Origin: Arthrobacter sp. zg-Y769
GTDB taxonomy: Bacteria > Actinomycetota > Actinomycetes > Actinomycetales > Micrococcaceae
Length of the DNA: 64,000 bases
Assembly: GCF_020907405.1 (NCBI RefSeq)
Contig: NZ_JAJJOE010000004.1
Span: forward strand, 484,591-548,590
Direction of reading: 5' to 3'
This document shows, piece after piece, positions 45,594 through 54,296 of the stretch. The translations under genes were made by a program, and so were the position numbers. Under the pieces are notes generated by a model. It searched no databases. It was not told the DNA's origin and saw only the letters and a program-made list of their open reading frames with translations. Position 1 is the stretch's first letter; each line of letters opens with the position of its first letter.

Positions 45594-47192
45594 ATGGCCA
45601 TTGAAGTAACCGACTCCTCGCCCGCCGAAGGATCGGAACACATCCTGACCCCCGAAGCGCTGGAGTTCATCGAGGAACTTCACCGCCGCTTCCGCAGCAC
45701 CCGGGATGAGCGCCTTGCCGCCCGCGGCGTCCGCCGCCAGGAAGCCGCCTCCACCGGCCGGCTGGATTTCCTGCCCGAGACTGCCGGCATCCGCAGCGGG
45801 GACTGGAAGGTGGCCGAGGCACCGGCCGCACTGCAGGACCGCCGGGTGGAAATGACCGGCCCGGCCTCCCCCGCCAAAATGGCCATCAACGCACTGAACT
45901 CCGGTGCCAAGGTCTGGCTGGCGGACCTGGAGGATGCCTGCACCCCCACCTGGCACAACGTGGTGGATTCACAGGTGAACCTGTACCGCGCAGCCCGCAA
46001 CGACCTTTCCTTCACCTCACCCGAAGGCAAGGAGTACGCACTGCGCACCGACGCACCCCTCGCCGTCGTCGTGATGCGTCCGCGCGGCTGGCACCTGCCC
46101 GAAAAGCACGTGCTGATCGACGGCGAACCGGCGGTCGGCTCGCTGGTGGACTTCGGCCTGCACTTCTTTGCCAACGCCCGGCAGCTGCTGGACAACGGCC
46201 AGGGGCCCTATTACTACCTCCCCAAGATGGAGAGCCATCTGGAGGCCCGCCTCTGGAACGATGTCTTCACCTTCTCCGAGGAATACGTAGGCGTACCGCA
46301 CGGCTCCGTCCGGGCCACCGTGCTGATCGAGACCATTCCGGCTGCCTTCGAGATGGAGGAGATCCTCTACGAACTGCGTGATCATGCCTCGGGCCTGAAC
46401 GCCGGACGCTGGGATTACCTGTTCAGCATGATCAAGGTCTTCCGCGACGCCGGAAAGGCCTATCTGCTGCCGGACCGTGCCGACGTCTCCATGACCGCAC
46501 CCTTCATGCGCGCCTACACCGAGCTGCTCGTCAAAACCTGCCACCGCCGCGGCGCCTTCGCCATGGGCGGCATGGCTGCCTTCATCCCCAACCGCCGCGA
46601 ACCGGAAATCACGGCGAGCGCCCTGGAAAAGGTGAAGGCCGACAAAACCCGTGAGGCCGGCGACGGGTTTGACGGGTCCTGGGTGGCGCATCCGGATCTG
46701 GTTCCCGTCTGCCGGGAGGTCTTCGACGGCGTCCTGGGCGACAAGCCGAACCAGGTGGACCGCCTGCGTGAGGACGTCTCCGTGACGGCCGCGGACCTGC
46801 TCGATGTCAGCACCGCCGAAGGCTCCATTACCGAGGCCGGGCTGCGGTCCAACCTCTACGTGGCCATCTATTACGTGGCGATCTGGCTCTCCGGCAACGG
46901 GGCTGTCGCTATCCGGAACCTTATGGAAGACGCCGCCACGGCGGAGATCTCCCGCTCCCAGGTCTGGCAGCAGGTACGCAACGCCGTGGTGCTTGAGGAC
47001 ACCGGCGAGACCGTGACCGAGGAACTGGTCAGCCGGCTACTGGCCGAGGAAACGGAACGGCTGCGCGGGGAGGTGTCCGATGAAATGTTCACGGGCTACT
47101 TTGAGCCGGCCAGCCGCATCATCGGGGAGATCAGCCTGTCCAAGGACTACACGGACTTCCTGACCCTGCCGGCGTACGAGCTGATCGACTAG
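45594..47192 (+). CDS. aceB: Malate synthase A
   Basis: A 532-residue enzyme that condenses glyoxylate and acetyl-CoA to malate in the glyoxylate bypass. Start ATG at 45594 with AGGGAGA. Landmarks: GPASPAKMAINALNSGAKVW followed by LADLEDACTP (acid residues of the active site), VMRPRGWHLPEKH, LIETIPAAFEMEEILYELRD and HRRGAFAMGGMAAFIP. Isocitrate lyase is not adjacent. It ends four bases into the convergent hydrolase gene. Confidence 0.95.
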   Translation: MAIEVTDSSPAEGSEHILTPEALEFIEELHRRFRSTRDERLAARGVRRQEAASTGRLDFLPETAGIRSGDWKVAEAPAALQDRRVEMTGPASPAKMAINALNSGAKVWLADLEDACTPTWHNVVDSQVNLYRAARNDLSFTSPEGKEYALRTDAPLAVVVMRPRGWHLPEKHVLIDGEPAVGSLVDFGLHFFANARQLLDNGQGPYYYLPKMESHLEARLWNDVFTFSEEYVGVPHGSVRATVLIETIPAAFEMEEILYELRDHASGLNAGRWDYLFSMIKVFRDAGKAYLLPDRADVSMTAPFMRAYTELLVKTCHRRGAFAMGGMAAFIPNRREPEITASALEKVKADKTREAGDGFDGSWVAHPDLVPVCREVFDGVLGDKPNQVDRLREDVSVTAADLLDVSTAEGSITEAGLRSNLYVAIYYVAIWLSGNGAVAIRNLMEDAATAEISRSQVWQQVRNAVVLEDTGETVTEELVSRLLAEETERLRGEVSDEMFTGYFEPASRIIGEISLSKDYTDFLTLPAYELID

Positions 47193-48235
47193 CCCTCGGG
47201 TGTGACGCGGGCCCAGCCGCTGTGCGGCAGGGCCCGCAGATAGCCGCTGCCCCAGCGGGTGATTGCGTTGTACGCCTGTGCGCGGACCGCCGGTGCGGAC
47301 AGGAACACGTCATGCATCGCATTGGGGATCCGGTCCACGTTCACGGTGGAGCCCAGGGAGAGCGCGCGGTGGGCCACTAAATTGACGTCCAGCACGACGT
47401 CGGAACGTGCAGCATCTTCCGACCAGCGCGGATGCAGGTAGCTGTTGTCCGACAGCAGCACCAGTACGGGCAGCTGCAGCCGAAGTCCCGCAGCCACCGC
47501 TGCCTGGGCGGAGAACACTGCGTGCAGGAAGGCGACTGTGACCGGGAATCCCCGCACGGGTCGCCACTCGGTGTTGTAGTTCCATTCCCCGCCGAACGCC
47601 GCAGATACCGTCCGGGTGTAGATCCCGGGGTCAACCGGAGGCAGCGGACGGCGCGGATGGTGCTGTGCCTCCAGGCTGACCAGCGGAGAAATCACGCGGC
47701 GGGCCAGTTCGGTGGCCTGGAATTCCAGCCAGGGGCTGTTCAGGATCAGGGCTGCAGCCCGGCCCGGATGGCGGTGGGCCCAAACGGCCAGCGTCAGGCC
47801 GCCGGTGGAGTGGCCGAGCAGGATCAGCGGCCCGGCGTCTGCGGCGTTCTGCCCCATGGCTTCCAGGGCCGCGCCCAGATCCGCGTCATAGTCGCCCAGG
47901 TCCTGGACATAGCCGGGTTCCTCCCCCGGACGCAGGCTCCGGCCGTAGTGGTGCAGGTCGAGGGCAAAGAACCGGGCACCCTGTCCCGCCCAGTAGCCCG
48001 CCAGTTCGGTCTGGAAGAAATAGTCGGACCAGCCGTGCACGTAGAGGACATCAGCTGTCGGGCCATCCGCCGTCGGGCCGGACCACGGATCCGGCGGTGC
48101 ATCCGGCGGGATCCCAGGCGGCGTGTAGCGGACCAGGGTGGCCACCTTCCCGCCGGGCAGATCCAGGGTCAGCTGTTCGAACCCCTCGCCAAGGATGTCC
48201 GGCCGCCAGCGGGGTCCGGCGTGCGGCTCGTTCAC
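47189..48235 (-). CDS. Alpha/beta hydrolase (monoacylglycerol lipase-like)
   Basis: A 348-residue hydrolase read from the GTG at 48235, which overlaps the alcohol dehydrogenase stop by four bases. Early VLYVHGWSDYFFQTELA forms the oxyanion side, GHSTGG the nucleophile elbow, LVLLSDNSYLHPRWS the acid loop and NAMHDVFLSAPA the His. The arrangement fits the serine-aminopeptidase S33/lysophospholipase group. The substrate is unknown; coupling with an alcohol dehydrogenase suggests ester turnover to alcohol and acid. Confidence 0.82.
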   Translation of the reverse strand: MNEPHAGPRWRPDILGEGFEQLTLDLPGGKVATLVRYTPPGIPPDAPPDPWSGPTADGPTADVLYVHGWSDYFFQTELAGYWAGQGARFFALDLHHYGRSLRPGEEPGYVQDLGDYDADLGAALEAMGQNAADAGPLILLGHSTGGLTLAVWAHRHPGRAAALILNSPWLEFQATELARRVISPLVSLEAQHHPRRPLPPVDPGIYTRTVSAAFGGEWNYNTEWRPVRGFPVTVAFLHAVFSAQAAVAAGLRLQLPVLVLLSDNSYLHPRWSEDAARSDVVLDVNLVAHRALSLGSTVNVDRIPNAMHDVFLSAPAVRAQAYNAITRWGSGYLRALPHSGWARVTPEG

Positions 48236-49377
48236 GCAGGTCCGCCGTCCGGCTCGAAGACGATGACCTGTCGGATGGCCAGGCCGTCGGCGAGGGTGTC
48301 CATGGCCGCGTTGATGTCCTCCAGCGCAATGGTGGAGGACACCAGTTCCTCCACCGGCAGCTTCCCTTCCCGCCACAGCTGCGCATAAACCGGAATGTCG
48401 CGGGCCGGAACGGCGGAACCGAGGTAGCTGCCGATGATGGTCCGGGCCTCCGCGGTCAGCGTCAGCGGCGTAATTTCGGAGGTTTGGTCCGGGGCCGGCA
48501 GACCGACCGTGACGGTGGTGCCCCCGGGGGCGGTGATCCGTACGGCCGTTTCGAAGGCGCGCGGATGCCCTGCAGCCTCGATCACCAGGGCGGGCCGGAT
48601 GCCGGCGTCGAGCGCCTCCTGCGGCGTGTAGACCGCGTCGGCGCCGAGTTCACGTGCGCGTGCCAGCTTCTCCGGCAGCGCGTCGATTCCGATGACGCTG
48701 TGCACCTCCAGGGACAGCGCTGTCAGCAGCGCCGCCATGCCGACGCCGCCGAGCCCGACGATCGCGACGTCGTCGTCCTTACCCGGGCGGGCCGGGTTCA
48801 GCACGGCACCGCCTCCGGTCAGGACGGCGCATCCCAGCAGGGCCGCCACGTGCGGCGGAATGTCATCGTCTACCGGCACCACCGACTTCCGGTTGACCAC
48901 GGCGTGCGTGGCGAAGCCGGAGACACCGAGGTGGTGGCGCACTTCTTCACCGTCCGCGCCGCTCAAACGCATCCCGCCATCGAGCAGTGTTCCGGCATTA
49001 TTTGCTGCGGAACCGGGGATGCAGGGCATCCTGCCCTCGGTCCGGCAGCCTGCGCATTCGCCGCAGCGGGGCAGGAAGGCCATCACCACGCGCTGTCCGA
49101 CGGCGAGATCCTCCACGCCCTCGCCCAGCTCCTCCACCTTGCCGGCGGCCTCGTGTCCGAGCAGCATGGGCAGCGGCCGCACCCGGCTGCCGTTCACCAC
49201 CGACAGGTCCGAGTGGCACAGGCTTGCAGCCTCAATGCGCACCATGATTTCACCCGGCCCGGGCGGCTGCAGCTGGAGGTCCTGGACCGCCAGCGGCCGG
49301 GAGTCCGCGTAGGGGCGCAGGGCGCCGATCCGCTGCAGGACCGCGCCGCGGATGGACCTGGTGCTCTCGGTACCCAT
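48232..49377 (-). CDS. Zinc-dependent alcohol dehydrogenase (MDR family)
   Basis: A 381-residue medium-chain dehydrogenase read from the ATG at 49377, with GAGGGAGAG upstream. Catalytic zinc residues lie in SLCHSDLS (Cys) and LGHEAAG (His, Glu); the structural zinc cysteines are in CGECAGCRTEGRMPC. The NAD site is VAIVGLGGVGMAALLT. It resembles glutathione/mycothiol-type or class III-like enzymes but no diagnostic substrate residue is clear. Its upstream region carries three 10-bp phased repeats. Confidence 0.9.
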   Translation of the reverse strand: MGTESTRSIRGAVLQRIGALRPYADSRPLAVQDLQLQPPGPGEIMVRIEAASLCHSDLSVVNGSRVRPLPMLLGHEAAGKVEELGEGVEDLAVGQRVVMAFLPRCGECAGCRTEGRMPCIPGSAANNAGTLLDGGMRLSGADGEEVRHHLGVSGFATHAVVNRKSVVPVDDDIPPHVAALLGCAVLTGGGAVLNPARPGKDDDVAIVGLGGVGMAALLTALSLEVHSVIGIDALPEKLARARELGADAVYTPQEALDAGIRPALVIEAAGHPRAFETAVRITAPGGTTVTVGLPAPDQTSEITPLTLTAEARTIIGSYLGSAVPARDIPVYAQLWREGKLPVEELVSSTIALEDINAAMDTLADGLAIRQVIVFEPDGGPA

Positions 49378-49424
49378 GAACTCTCCCTCGAGTAGATTCG
49401 GAACCGGATTCCGGCCTCTTCTTG

Positions 49425-49457
49425 TTAAACACAACAGAACACAACGGGACACAACAG
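49425..49457. promoter_or_regulatory. Three 10-bp-phased direct repeats upstream of the ADH operon
   Basis: AACACAACAG, AACACAACGG and GACACAACAG follow each other without gaps (49428-49457). Exact 10-bp phasing puts them on one face of the helix, as for cooperative binding by a regulator. The first, with flank TTAAACACAACAG, also occurs upstream of the lactate permease promoter (26184). Confidence 0.5.
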
Positions 49458-49568
49458 GCCTATTCCACCACGACTGGCCCGGGCCGTCCCGCTGTTTCCA
49501 CTGCCCCAACGGCTTCAACACGGCCACAGTAAGCGCCCGGCCGCGATTCCTTTGGCAAGATTAGGGCC

Positions 49569-50027
49569 ATGAGTGAGAGTTCCCGGACCGTACCGGCACT
49601 GCCGGACAAAGACACCCTTGCATTGAAGCGCGCGCTGGCTGCCGGGGACGTTACCGTCTTCGTGGACGGCACGGCCCTGCGCCTGCCCGACACTGCCCGG
49701 GACGCGGTGCTGGACCTGCTGTCCCGGCTCGCGGCGGGAAACCCCGTGACGCTGTCTTCGGTGCCGTCCGTGCCGGCGGATCCGCCGCTTCCAGCCGGGC
49801 CGGTGCCGCTGTTGACCACATCCCAGGCGGCAGCTGCCGCGGGTATCTCCCACACCTACCTGCGGAACCTGACGGATGCCGGGATCATCCCGGTCCAATA
49901 CCGCGGCTCGCACCGCCGCATCCGGATGGAAGACATCCAGTCCTGGCTCGAATCCCAGCAGGCCGCCAAGGCAGCCAAAGCAGCGGGGGAAGCCTCCGGG
50001 AACGGTGCGGACCCCGCGGGCGCCTGA
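49569..50027 (+). CDS. Excisionase/MerR-like helix-turn-helix protein
   Basis: A 152-residue protein. Residues 80-130 hold an AlpA/excisionase-type winged helix (LLTTSQAAAAAGISHTYLRN, then LTDAGIIPVQYRGSHRRIRM and EDIQSWLE). The N-terminal 80 residues are a short alpha/beta domain (TVFVDGTALRLPDTARDAVL) of the kind seen in the antitoxins of PIN toxins. No toxin gene follows; a hairpin ends the unit directly. So it is an orphan regulator or an antitoxin whose toxin was lost. Confidence 0.7.
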   Translation: MSESSRTVPALPDKDTLALKRALAAGDVTVFVDGTALRLPDTARDAVLDLLSRLAAGNPVTLSSVPSVPADPPLPAGPVPLLTTSQAAAAAGISHTYLRNLTDAGIIPVQYRGSHRRIRMEDIQSWLESQQAAKAAKAAGEASGNGADPAGA

Positions 50028-50041
50028 CGCCGGAAGCTAGG

Positions 50042-50065
50042 CCGGAGCCAGAAAACCGGCTCCGG
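50042..50065 (+). terminator. Hairpin downstream of the HTH gene
   Basis: CCGGAGCC (50042-50049) and GGCTCCGG (50058-50065) form a perfect 8-bp stem with an AGAAAACC loop, 15 bases after the stop. No U-tract. Confidence 0.5.
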
Positions 50066-50155
50066 AGGCCCCTGCCCGGGGGTGCTGCGGGGGATCTATG
50101 CTGGGGCTGTGTCGGCGGACACCCCGCCGGCTGACCCTACTGACGGAGCAATACT

Positions 50156-51274
50156 GTGATCATCGGTATCCCAAAGGAAATCAAGAACAATGAATTCCGC
50201 GTAGCAATAACGGCCTCGGGCGTGCATGAACTGCGCACCCACGGCCACCAGGTGCTGGTACAAAGCGGTGCCGGCACCGGCTCGAACATTACGGACGCGG
50301 AATACTCCGCCGCCGGAGCGCAGATCCTGGACTCAGCCGACGACGTCTGGTCCCGGGCCGCCATGGTCCTCAAGGTCAAGGAGCCCATCGCGTCCGAATA
50401 CCGGCATTTCCGGCCGGGACTGGTTCTTTTCACCTACCTGCATCTGGCCGCCGAGCCGGAACTGACGGCGGCGCTGCTGGAACACGGCGTCACCGCCATC
50501 GCCTATGAAACCGTGCAGCGCGGCCGCACCCTTCCGCTTTTGGCCCCCATGTCCGAGGTGGCCGGACGGCTTTCCGTCCAGGTGGGGGCCCAGTCCATGA
50601 TGGCTCCTGCGGGCGGCCCCGGGCTGCTGCTCGGCGGTGTTCCGGGCGTCCGGCCCGCGAAGGTGGTGGTGCTTGGCGCCGGCGTGGCCGGGACCAATGC
50701 CGCGGCTGCCGCCGTCGGCGCCCATGCCGACGTCACGGTCCTGGACATCAATATCGACCGGCTGCGGCAACTCGACGAGCTCTACGCGGGCCGGATCAAG
50801 ACGGTGGCGTCCAACGCCTTCGAGATCGAGCGCGCCCTAGTGGATGCGGACCTAGTGATCGGCTCGGTCTTGGTTCCGGGCGCCCGGGCACCCAAGCTGG
50901 TCACCAACGACATGGTTTCGCGGATGAAGCCGGGAAGCGTCCTGGTGGACATTGCGGTGGACCAGGGCGGCTGCTTTGAAGACAGCCGTCCCACCACGCA
51001 TGAGGATCCCACCTTCCGTGTGCACGGCTCGCTGTTCTACTGCGTGGCCAATATGCCGGGCGCGGTCCCCAATACGTCCACCTACGCGTTGACCAACGTG
51101 ACGCTGCCGTACGCGGTGGCGCTGGCCAACCTCGGGGTGGCGGGCGCATTCGAGAAGTACCCGGACCTCGCGCACGGACTGAACATTGCCGGCGGCCGCG
51201 TCACCCACTCCTCCGTCTCTGCTGCACACGGTCTGGAACTCGCCTCGGACTGGCCGGACCTGGTTGCTTCCTAG
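50156..51274 (+). CDS. ald: Alanine dehydrogenase
   Basis: A 372-residue NAD enzyme interconverting alanine with pyruvate and ammonia. GTG start (MIIGIPKEIKNNEFRVAIT), with GGAG nine bases upstream. The N-terminal substrate region has VQSGAGTGSNITDAEY and YLHLAAEPELTAALLEHG; the NAD site is KVVVLGAGVAGTNAAAAAVG. C-terminal VDIAVDQGGCFEDSRPTTHE is conserved. It may feed on the alanine imported by the symporter of this window. A perfect hairpin follows. Confidence 0.95.
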   Translation: MIIGIPKEIKNNEFRVAITASGVHELRTHGHQVLVQSGAGTGSNITDAEYSAAGAQILDSADDVWSRAAMVLKVKEPIASEYRHFRPGLVLFTYLHLAAEPELTAALLEHGVTAIAYETVQRGRTLPLLAPMSEVAGRLSVQVGAQSMMAPAGGPGLLLGGVPGVRPAKVVVLGAGVAGTNAAAAAVGAHADVTVLDINIDRLRQLDELYAGRIKTVASNAFEIERALVDADLVIGSVLVPGARAPKLVTNDMVSRMKPGSVLVDIAVDQGGCFEDSRPTTHEDPTFRVHGSLFYCVANMPGAVPNTSTYALTNVTLPYAVALANLGVAGAFEKYPDLAHGLNIAGGRVTHSSVSAAHGLELASDWPDLVAS

Positions 51275-51293
51275 CGGTTCGGCATCCACCGTC

Positions 51294-51321
51294 CGGTCCG
51301 CCGCTTTTCCGCGGCGGACCG
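51294..51321. terminator. Terminator between ald and convergent MFS gene
   Basis: CGGTCCGCCGC (51294-51304) pairs perfectly with GCGGCGGACCG (51311-51321) around a TTTTCC loop. It lies between two converging stop codons and can serve both. Confidence 0.65.
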
Positions 51322-51328
51322 GGCACTG

Positions 51329-52666
51329 TCAGGAAACCGGTGCCGGAGCTTTGGGAGCGGGTCCGCGCAGGACCGGCTGGCCCAGCATGGAGACAATGAC
51401 GGCGCCCAGTGCCATCGGGATAACAAACAGGAAGTACAGATCCCCGGGCGTCCAGCCGCCGTCCATCAGGACGCCGGCCAGGGTCGGCGAAATGATGGCG
51501 CCCACACGTCCCATGCCGATGACCAGCCCCAGGGCGGTGCCGCGGACTTCGCTGGCGTAGTAGGTGGGGCTGATTGCCAGCATCCCCGCGATGGGTGCGT
51601 TGGAACCGAATCCCACAAGCGCTGCGGCAAACAGGGCCCAGCCAAGGGGACCGTTGGTCGAGTTGGCAAACACGACGAAAGTGGCGGCCCCGATCACAAA
51701 GAACACGGCCAGGACCTTCCGCATGGGGAAGCGTGCACCGAAAAGGCCCAGCAGGATGCCGCCGGCAATGGCACCGACGCTGAAGAGCACCCCGGCGTTG
51801 ATGCCGTCCTGGGCCGAGAACCCGCTGGCGGTGATCAGTCTGGGGGTCCACGAGTTGGCGAAGTAGAAGCTGGCCATCAGGACGAAGTAGGCCAGCGCCA
51901 GCAGGATGGTGCGGCGGGCGTTGTAACCGGTAAGAACGTCGGCAAACCGGGATTTGGTTTGACCCACGGGCCCGGGCTCCGGCAGGACCCCGACAGCAGG
52001 CTGTCCGATGGCCCGCAGGCTGCGGTTAACGCGGTCCAGTGCGTCTGCCGGCCGGCGGGCGAGCAGATAATCGACCGATTCCGGGAACACCTTCAGCACC
52101 AGCGGAATCATCAGGAAGGTCACGACGGCGCCGAACAGGAAGGCCGAACGCCAGCCGTACTGGCTGATCAGGATGCCGCTGATCAGGCCGCCGAGGACTC
52201 CGCCGATTGGCTGCCCGATGCTGACGATGGACAGGGCGGTGGACCGGCGCTTTGCATTGGAGAACTCAGAGGCAAACACGCTGATGGTGGACTGCAGCGT
52301 TCCGATGGCCACGCCCGTCAGGAGGCGGAGAATCAGCAGCACCTCGTAACTCGGGGCAAAAAATGAGGCCAGCATGCCCACGGCAACAACACAGACGCCG
52401 ATCAGCAGCGTTTTCTGGCGGCCGATAATGTCTGAGACGGTCGAAACAAAGATGGATCCAACGGCCATTCCCACCAGCGCGGCACTGAGCAGGTAGCCCA
52501 GCTGGGCGCCGCTCAACCCCCATTCTTCCGCCACATGGCTGGCACTGAAGGCCATGACCAGGACGTCGAAGCCGTCGATCATGTAGAGGGTGGTGCAGAT
52601 GGCGATAATCGCCACCTGCCGCGGGCTCATCCGCGAATCTTCGATTCGTTCCTTTATCTGCACCAA
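51329..52666 (-). CDS. MFS transporter, aromatic-acid:H+ symporter (AAHS) type
   Basis: A 445-residue 12-helix MFS protein. The first helix motif ICTTLYMIDGFDVLVMAFSA carries the Asp pair of the AAHS family, followed by the motif A segment SDIIGRQK; GLVIGMGRVGAIISPTLAG is in the second half. AAHS members import benzoate-type acids. The start is uncertain: TTG at 52666 and GTG at 52663 lack ribosome sites, while the ATG at 52630 lies behind a dyad CGAATC-ttc-GATTCG. No catabolic genes adjoin, so the substrate is open. Confidence 0.8.
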   Translation of the reverse strand: MVQIKERIEDSRMSPRQVAIIAICTTLYMIDGFDVLVMAFSASHVAEEWGLSGAQLGYLLSAALVGMAVGSIFVSTVSDIIGRQKTLLIGVCVVAVGMLASFFAPSYEVLLILRLLTGVAIGTLQSTISVFASEFSNAKRRSTALSIVSIGQPIGGVLGGLISGILISQYGWRSAFLFGAVVTFLMIPLVLKVFPESVDYLLARRPADALDRVNRSLRAIGQPAVGVLPEPGPVGQTKSRFADVLTGYNARRTILLALAYFVLMASFYFANSWTPRLITASGFSAQDGINAGVLFSVGAIAGGILLGLFGARFPMRKVLAVFFVIGAATFVVFANSTNGPLGWALFAAALVGFGSNAPIAGMLAISPTYYASEVRGTALGLVIGMGRVGAIISPTLAGVLMDGGWTPGDLYFLFVIPMALGAVIVSMLGQPVLRGPAPKAPAPVS

Positions 52667-52745
52667 ATAAAGCTAACTGAGAACTACGTCACTACAGGAT
52701 TCCGTGTCGCTGTGCGGCGGGATCGTTACAGCTTGGGCGGCAGGT

Positions 52746-53336
52746 TCAGGAGCTCCGGGCCACCGCGTCCACCAGCTCCTCCCAGCCTTTTTCCAGCCGC
52801 TGCAGGCTCATGCCTTCCTCACCGTGCAGATGGAGCAGCAGGCCTGCATCGAGGAACGCCGTCAGCTGGTAGGCGGCCAGTTCCGGATCCGGAACGGTGC
52901 CGGCCAACCGGAGCAAGCCCGCAAGGTGCTGCCGGGCAAGGCTGCGGGACGGGTGCCGGTAGCGCGTTCCGGGATCGACGTCGGCTGCCCGCGCCAGCTC
53001 GCCGGTTACGTTCAGCGAAGCCAGCCGGGCAAGGCCGAAGGCCCTCATCCGGTCCCGCGCCGGTGCCCCCGGACCCAGCGGCGGCGGGCCGAACAGGTAG
53101 GCCGTCCGGAAACCCTGCTCCGCATGATCCAGGAGGGCCTGCATCAGACCGGCGCGCGAGCCGAAGCGTCGGAAGACGGTCCCCTTGCCCACCTGGGCGC
53201 GCCGGGCAAGATCATCCATCGTCAGGGCATCGGCACCGCCGGCCTCAACAAGTTCCAAAGCCGCCTCAAGCAGGCGGTGGTGGTTCCGGGCAGCATCCAC
53301 CCGGATACCTGCCTGTGATGGTCCTCTCCTGCGCAT
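52746..53336 (-). CDS. TetR family transcriptional regulator
   Basis: A 196-residue TetR protein read from the ATG at 53336 (MRRRGPSQAG); a longer frame runs upstream through the operator. The helix-turn-helix is LTMDDLARRAQVGKGTVFRR followed by FGSRAGLM. The remaining part is the ligand-binding domain. Divergent from an NADPH-dependent FMN reductase gene, with an inverted repeat between them; it probably represses the reductase. Confidence 0.88.
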   Translation of the reverse strand: MRRRGPSQAGIRVDAARNHHRLLEAALELVEAGGADALTMDDLARRAQVGKGTVFRRFGSRAGLMQALLDHAEQGFRTAYLFGPPPLGPGAPARDRMRAFGLARLASLNVTGELARAADVDPGTRYRHPSRSLARQHLAGLLRLAGTVPDPELAAYQLTAFLDAGLLLHLHGEEGMSLQRLEKGWEELVDAVARSS

Positions 53337-53368
53337 GCGGGCCAGTGTAGCGCCGCGGGGAATAAAAT

Positions 53369-53382
53369 CGGACTGTAGTCCG
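53369..53382. promoter_or_regulatory. TetR operator for the FMN reductase pair
   Basis: CGGACTGTAGTCCG is a 6-2-6 inverted repeat in the divergent region of the TetR and reductase genes. Sites of the form GGACTxxAGTCC are known for TetR regulators of this group. It lies about 33 nt upstream of the TetR start. Confidence 0.65.
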
Positions 53383-53450
53383 CTTAAGTGCATGAAGCAG
53401 AATCCGTGCCCGTGCCCCAATGCGGCACGGCCAAGACAGGAGTTCCAATT

Positions 53451-54008
53451 TTGAGCACCACCATCCTGACCCTCGTCGGCAGCCTCCGCGCCGGTTCCAT
53501 CAACCGCCAGCTCGCTGAAGCCGCAGCCGCCGGCGCTCCGGAAGGCGTCGAGGTGAAGCTCTTTGAAGGGTTGGGCGAGATTCCGTTCTACAACGAGGAT
53601 ATTGATGTAGAGGGGCTCGTCCCCGAAGCAGCACAGGTCCTTCGTGACGCGGCCGCCGCCTCCGACGGCCTGCTGCTGATCAGCCCCGAATACAACGGCA
53701 CCATGCCCGCCGTGCTTAAGAACGCCATCGACTGGCTGTCCCGCCCCTTCGGCGCCGGTGCCATCTCCGGGATGCCCACCGCCGTCATCGGCTCAGCCTT
53801 CGGCCAGTACGGCGGCGTCTGGGCACAGGACGATGCACGCAAGTCGGTCGGCATCGCCGGCGCCCGCGTGGTCGAGGAAGTCCGCCTGGCCATCGGCGGA
53901 TCCGTGACGCGCTACGACGGTATCCACCCGCAGGATGATCCCGACACCGTTGCCCAGCTTGGTGAGGCAGTGCGCGTCCTGGCTGAGGCATCCGTCTCCG
54001 CAGCCTAG
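53451..54008 (+). CDS. NADPH-dependent FMN reductase family protein
   Basis: A 185-residue flavodoxin-fold protein read from the TTG at 53451 (LSTTILTLVGSLRAGSINRQ), with AGGAG nine bases upstream; the frame before it lacks such a site. The family motifs are GSLRAGSINRQLAE (phosphate loop for FMN) and LLISPEYNGTMPAVLKNAID. It reduces quinones or FMN with NADPH. Expression probably depends on the divergent TetR. A perfect 18-bp terminator stem follows. Confidence 0.88.
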   Translation: MSTTILTLVGSLRAGSINRQLAEAAAAGAPEGVEVKLFEGLGEIPFYNEDIDVEGLVPEAAQVLRDAAAASDGLLLISPEYNGTMPAVLKNAIDWLSRPFGAGAISGMPTAVIGSAFGQYGGVWAQDDARKSVGIAGARVVEEVRLAIGGSVTRYDGIHPQDDPDTVAQLGEAVRVLAEASVSAA

Positions 54009-54015
54009 GCAAACG

Positions 54016-54057
54016 CAGGAGAGGGACGGACCATCACCGGTCCGTCCCTCTCCTGCT
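54016..54057. terminator. Perfect 18-bp stem terminator
   Basis: GCAGGAGAGGGACGGACC (54016-54033) is the exact complement of 54040-54057, with an ATCACC loop. It separates the reductase gene from the convergent 62-residue gene. Confidence 0.75.
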
Positions 54058-54076
54058 ATGCCCCTGGTGCAACTTC

Positions 54077-54265
54077 CTAGTACCAGACCTCGTCCGCCCA
54101 TGCCGCATCCCGCAGGTATTCACGGGCCGGACCGACATTCCAGGCCTCTCCATGAGGGGCCAGGACCCCGCTGTTCTTCAGATCCGTAAGAACGTCTTCA
54201 GAGCAGCCGAGGAGTGATCCCAGTTCCTGCGCGTCTGCTACCACCACTTCTTCAAGATCGGCCAC
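54077..54265 (-). CDS. Small 62-residue protein of the thiopeptide-domain locus
   Basis: A GTG-start gene with GGAAGGGGG eight bases upstream, 31 nt after the thiopeptide-domain gene and on the same strand. Its middle part (ELGSLLGCSEDVLTDLKNSG) can be drawn as a helix-turn-helix followed by a wing-like VLAPHGEAWNV and a helix AREYLRD; the end is aromatic (WADEVWY). One Cys. It could be a small DNA-binding or recognition protein or the substrate peptide of its neighbour. No family is recognised; no function assigned. Confidence 0.55.
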   Translation of the reverse strand: MADLEEVVVADAQELGSLLGCSEDVLTDLKNSGVLAPHGEAWNVGPAREYLRDAAWADEVWY

Positions 54266-54296
54266 CGGATGGGCCCCCTTCCCATTAGTGCGCCGG

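Noticed and set aside
45594..47192. A complete glyoxylate-bypass operon
   Set aside because: Only malate synthase is here; the adjoining genes are an ECF sigma factor and a hydrolase, not isocitrate lyase.
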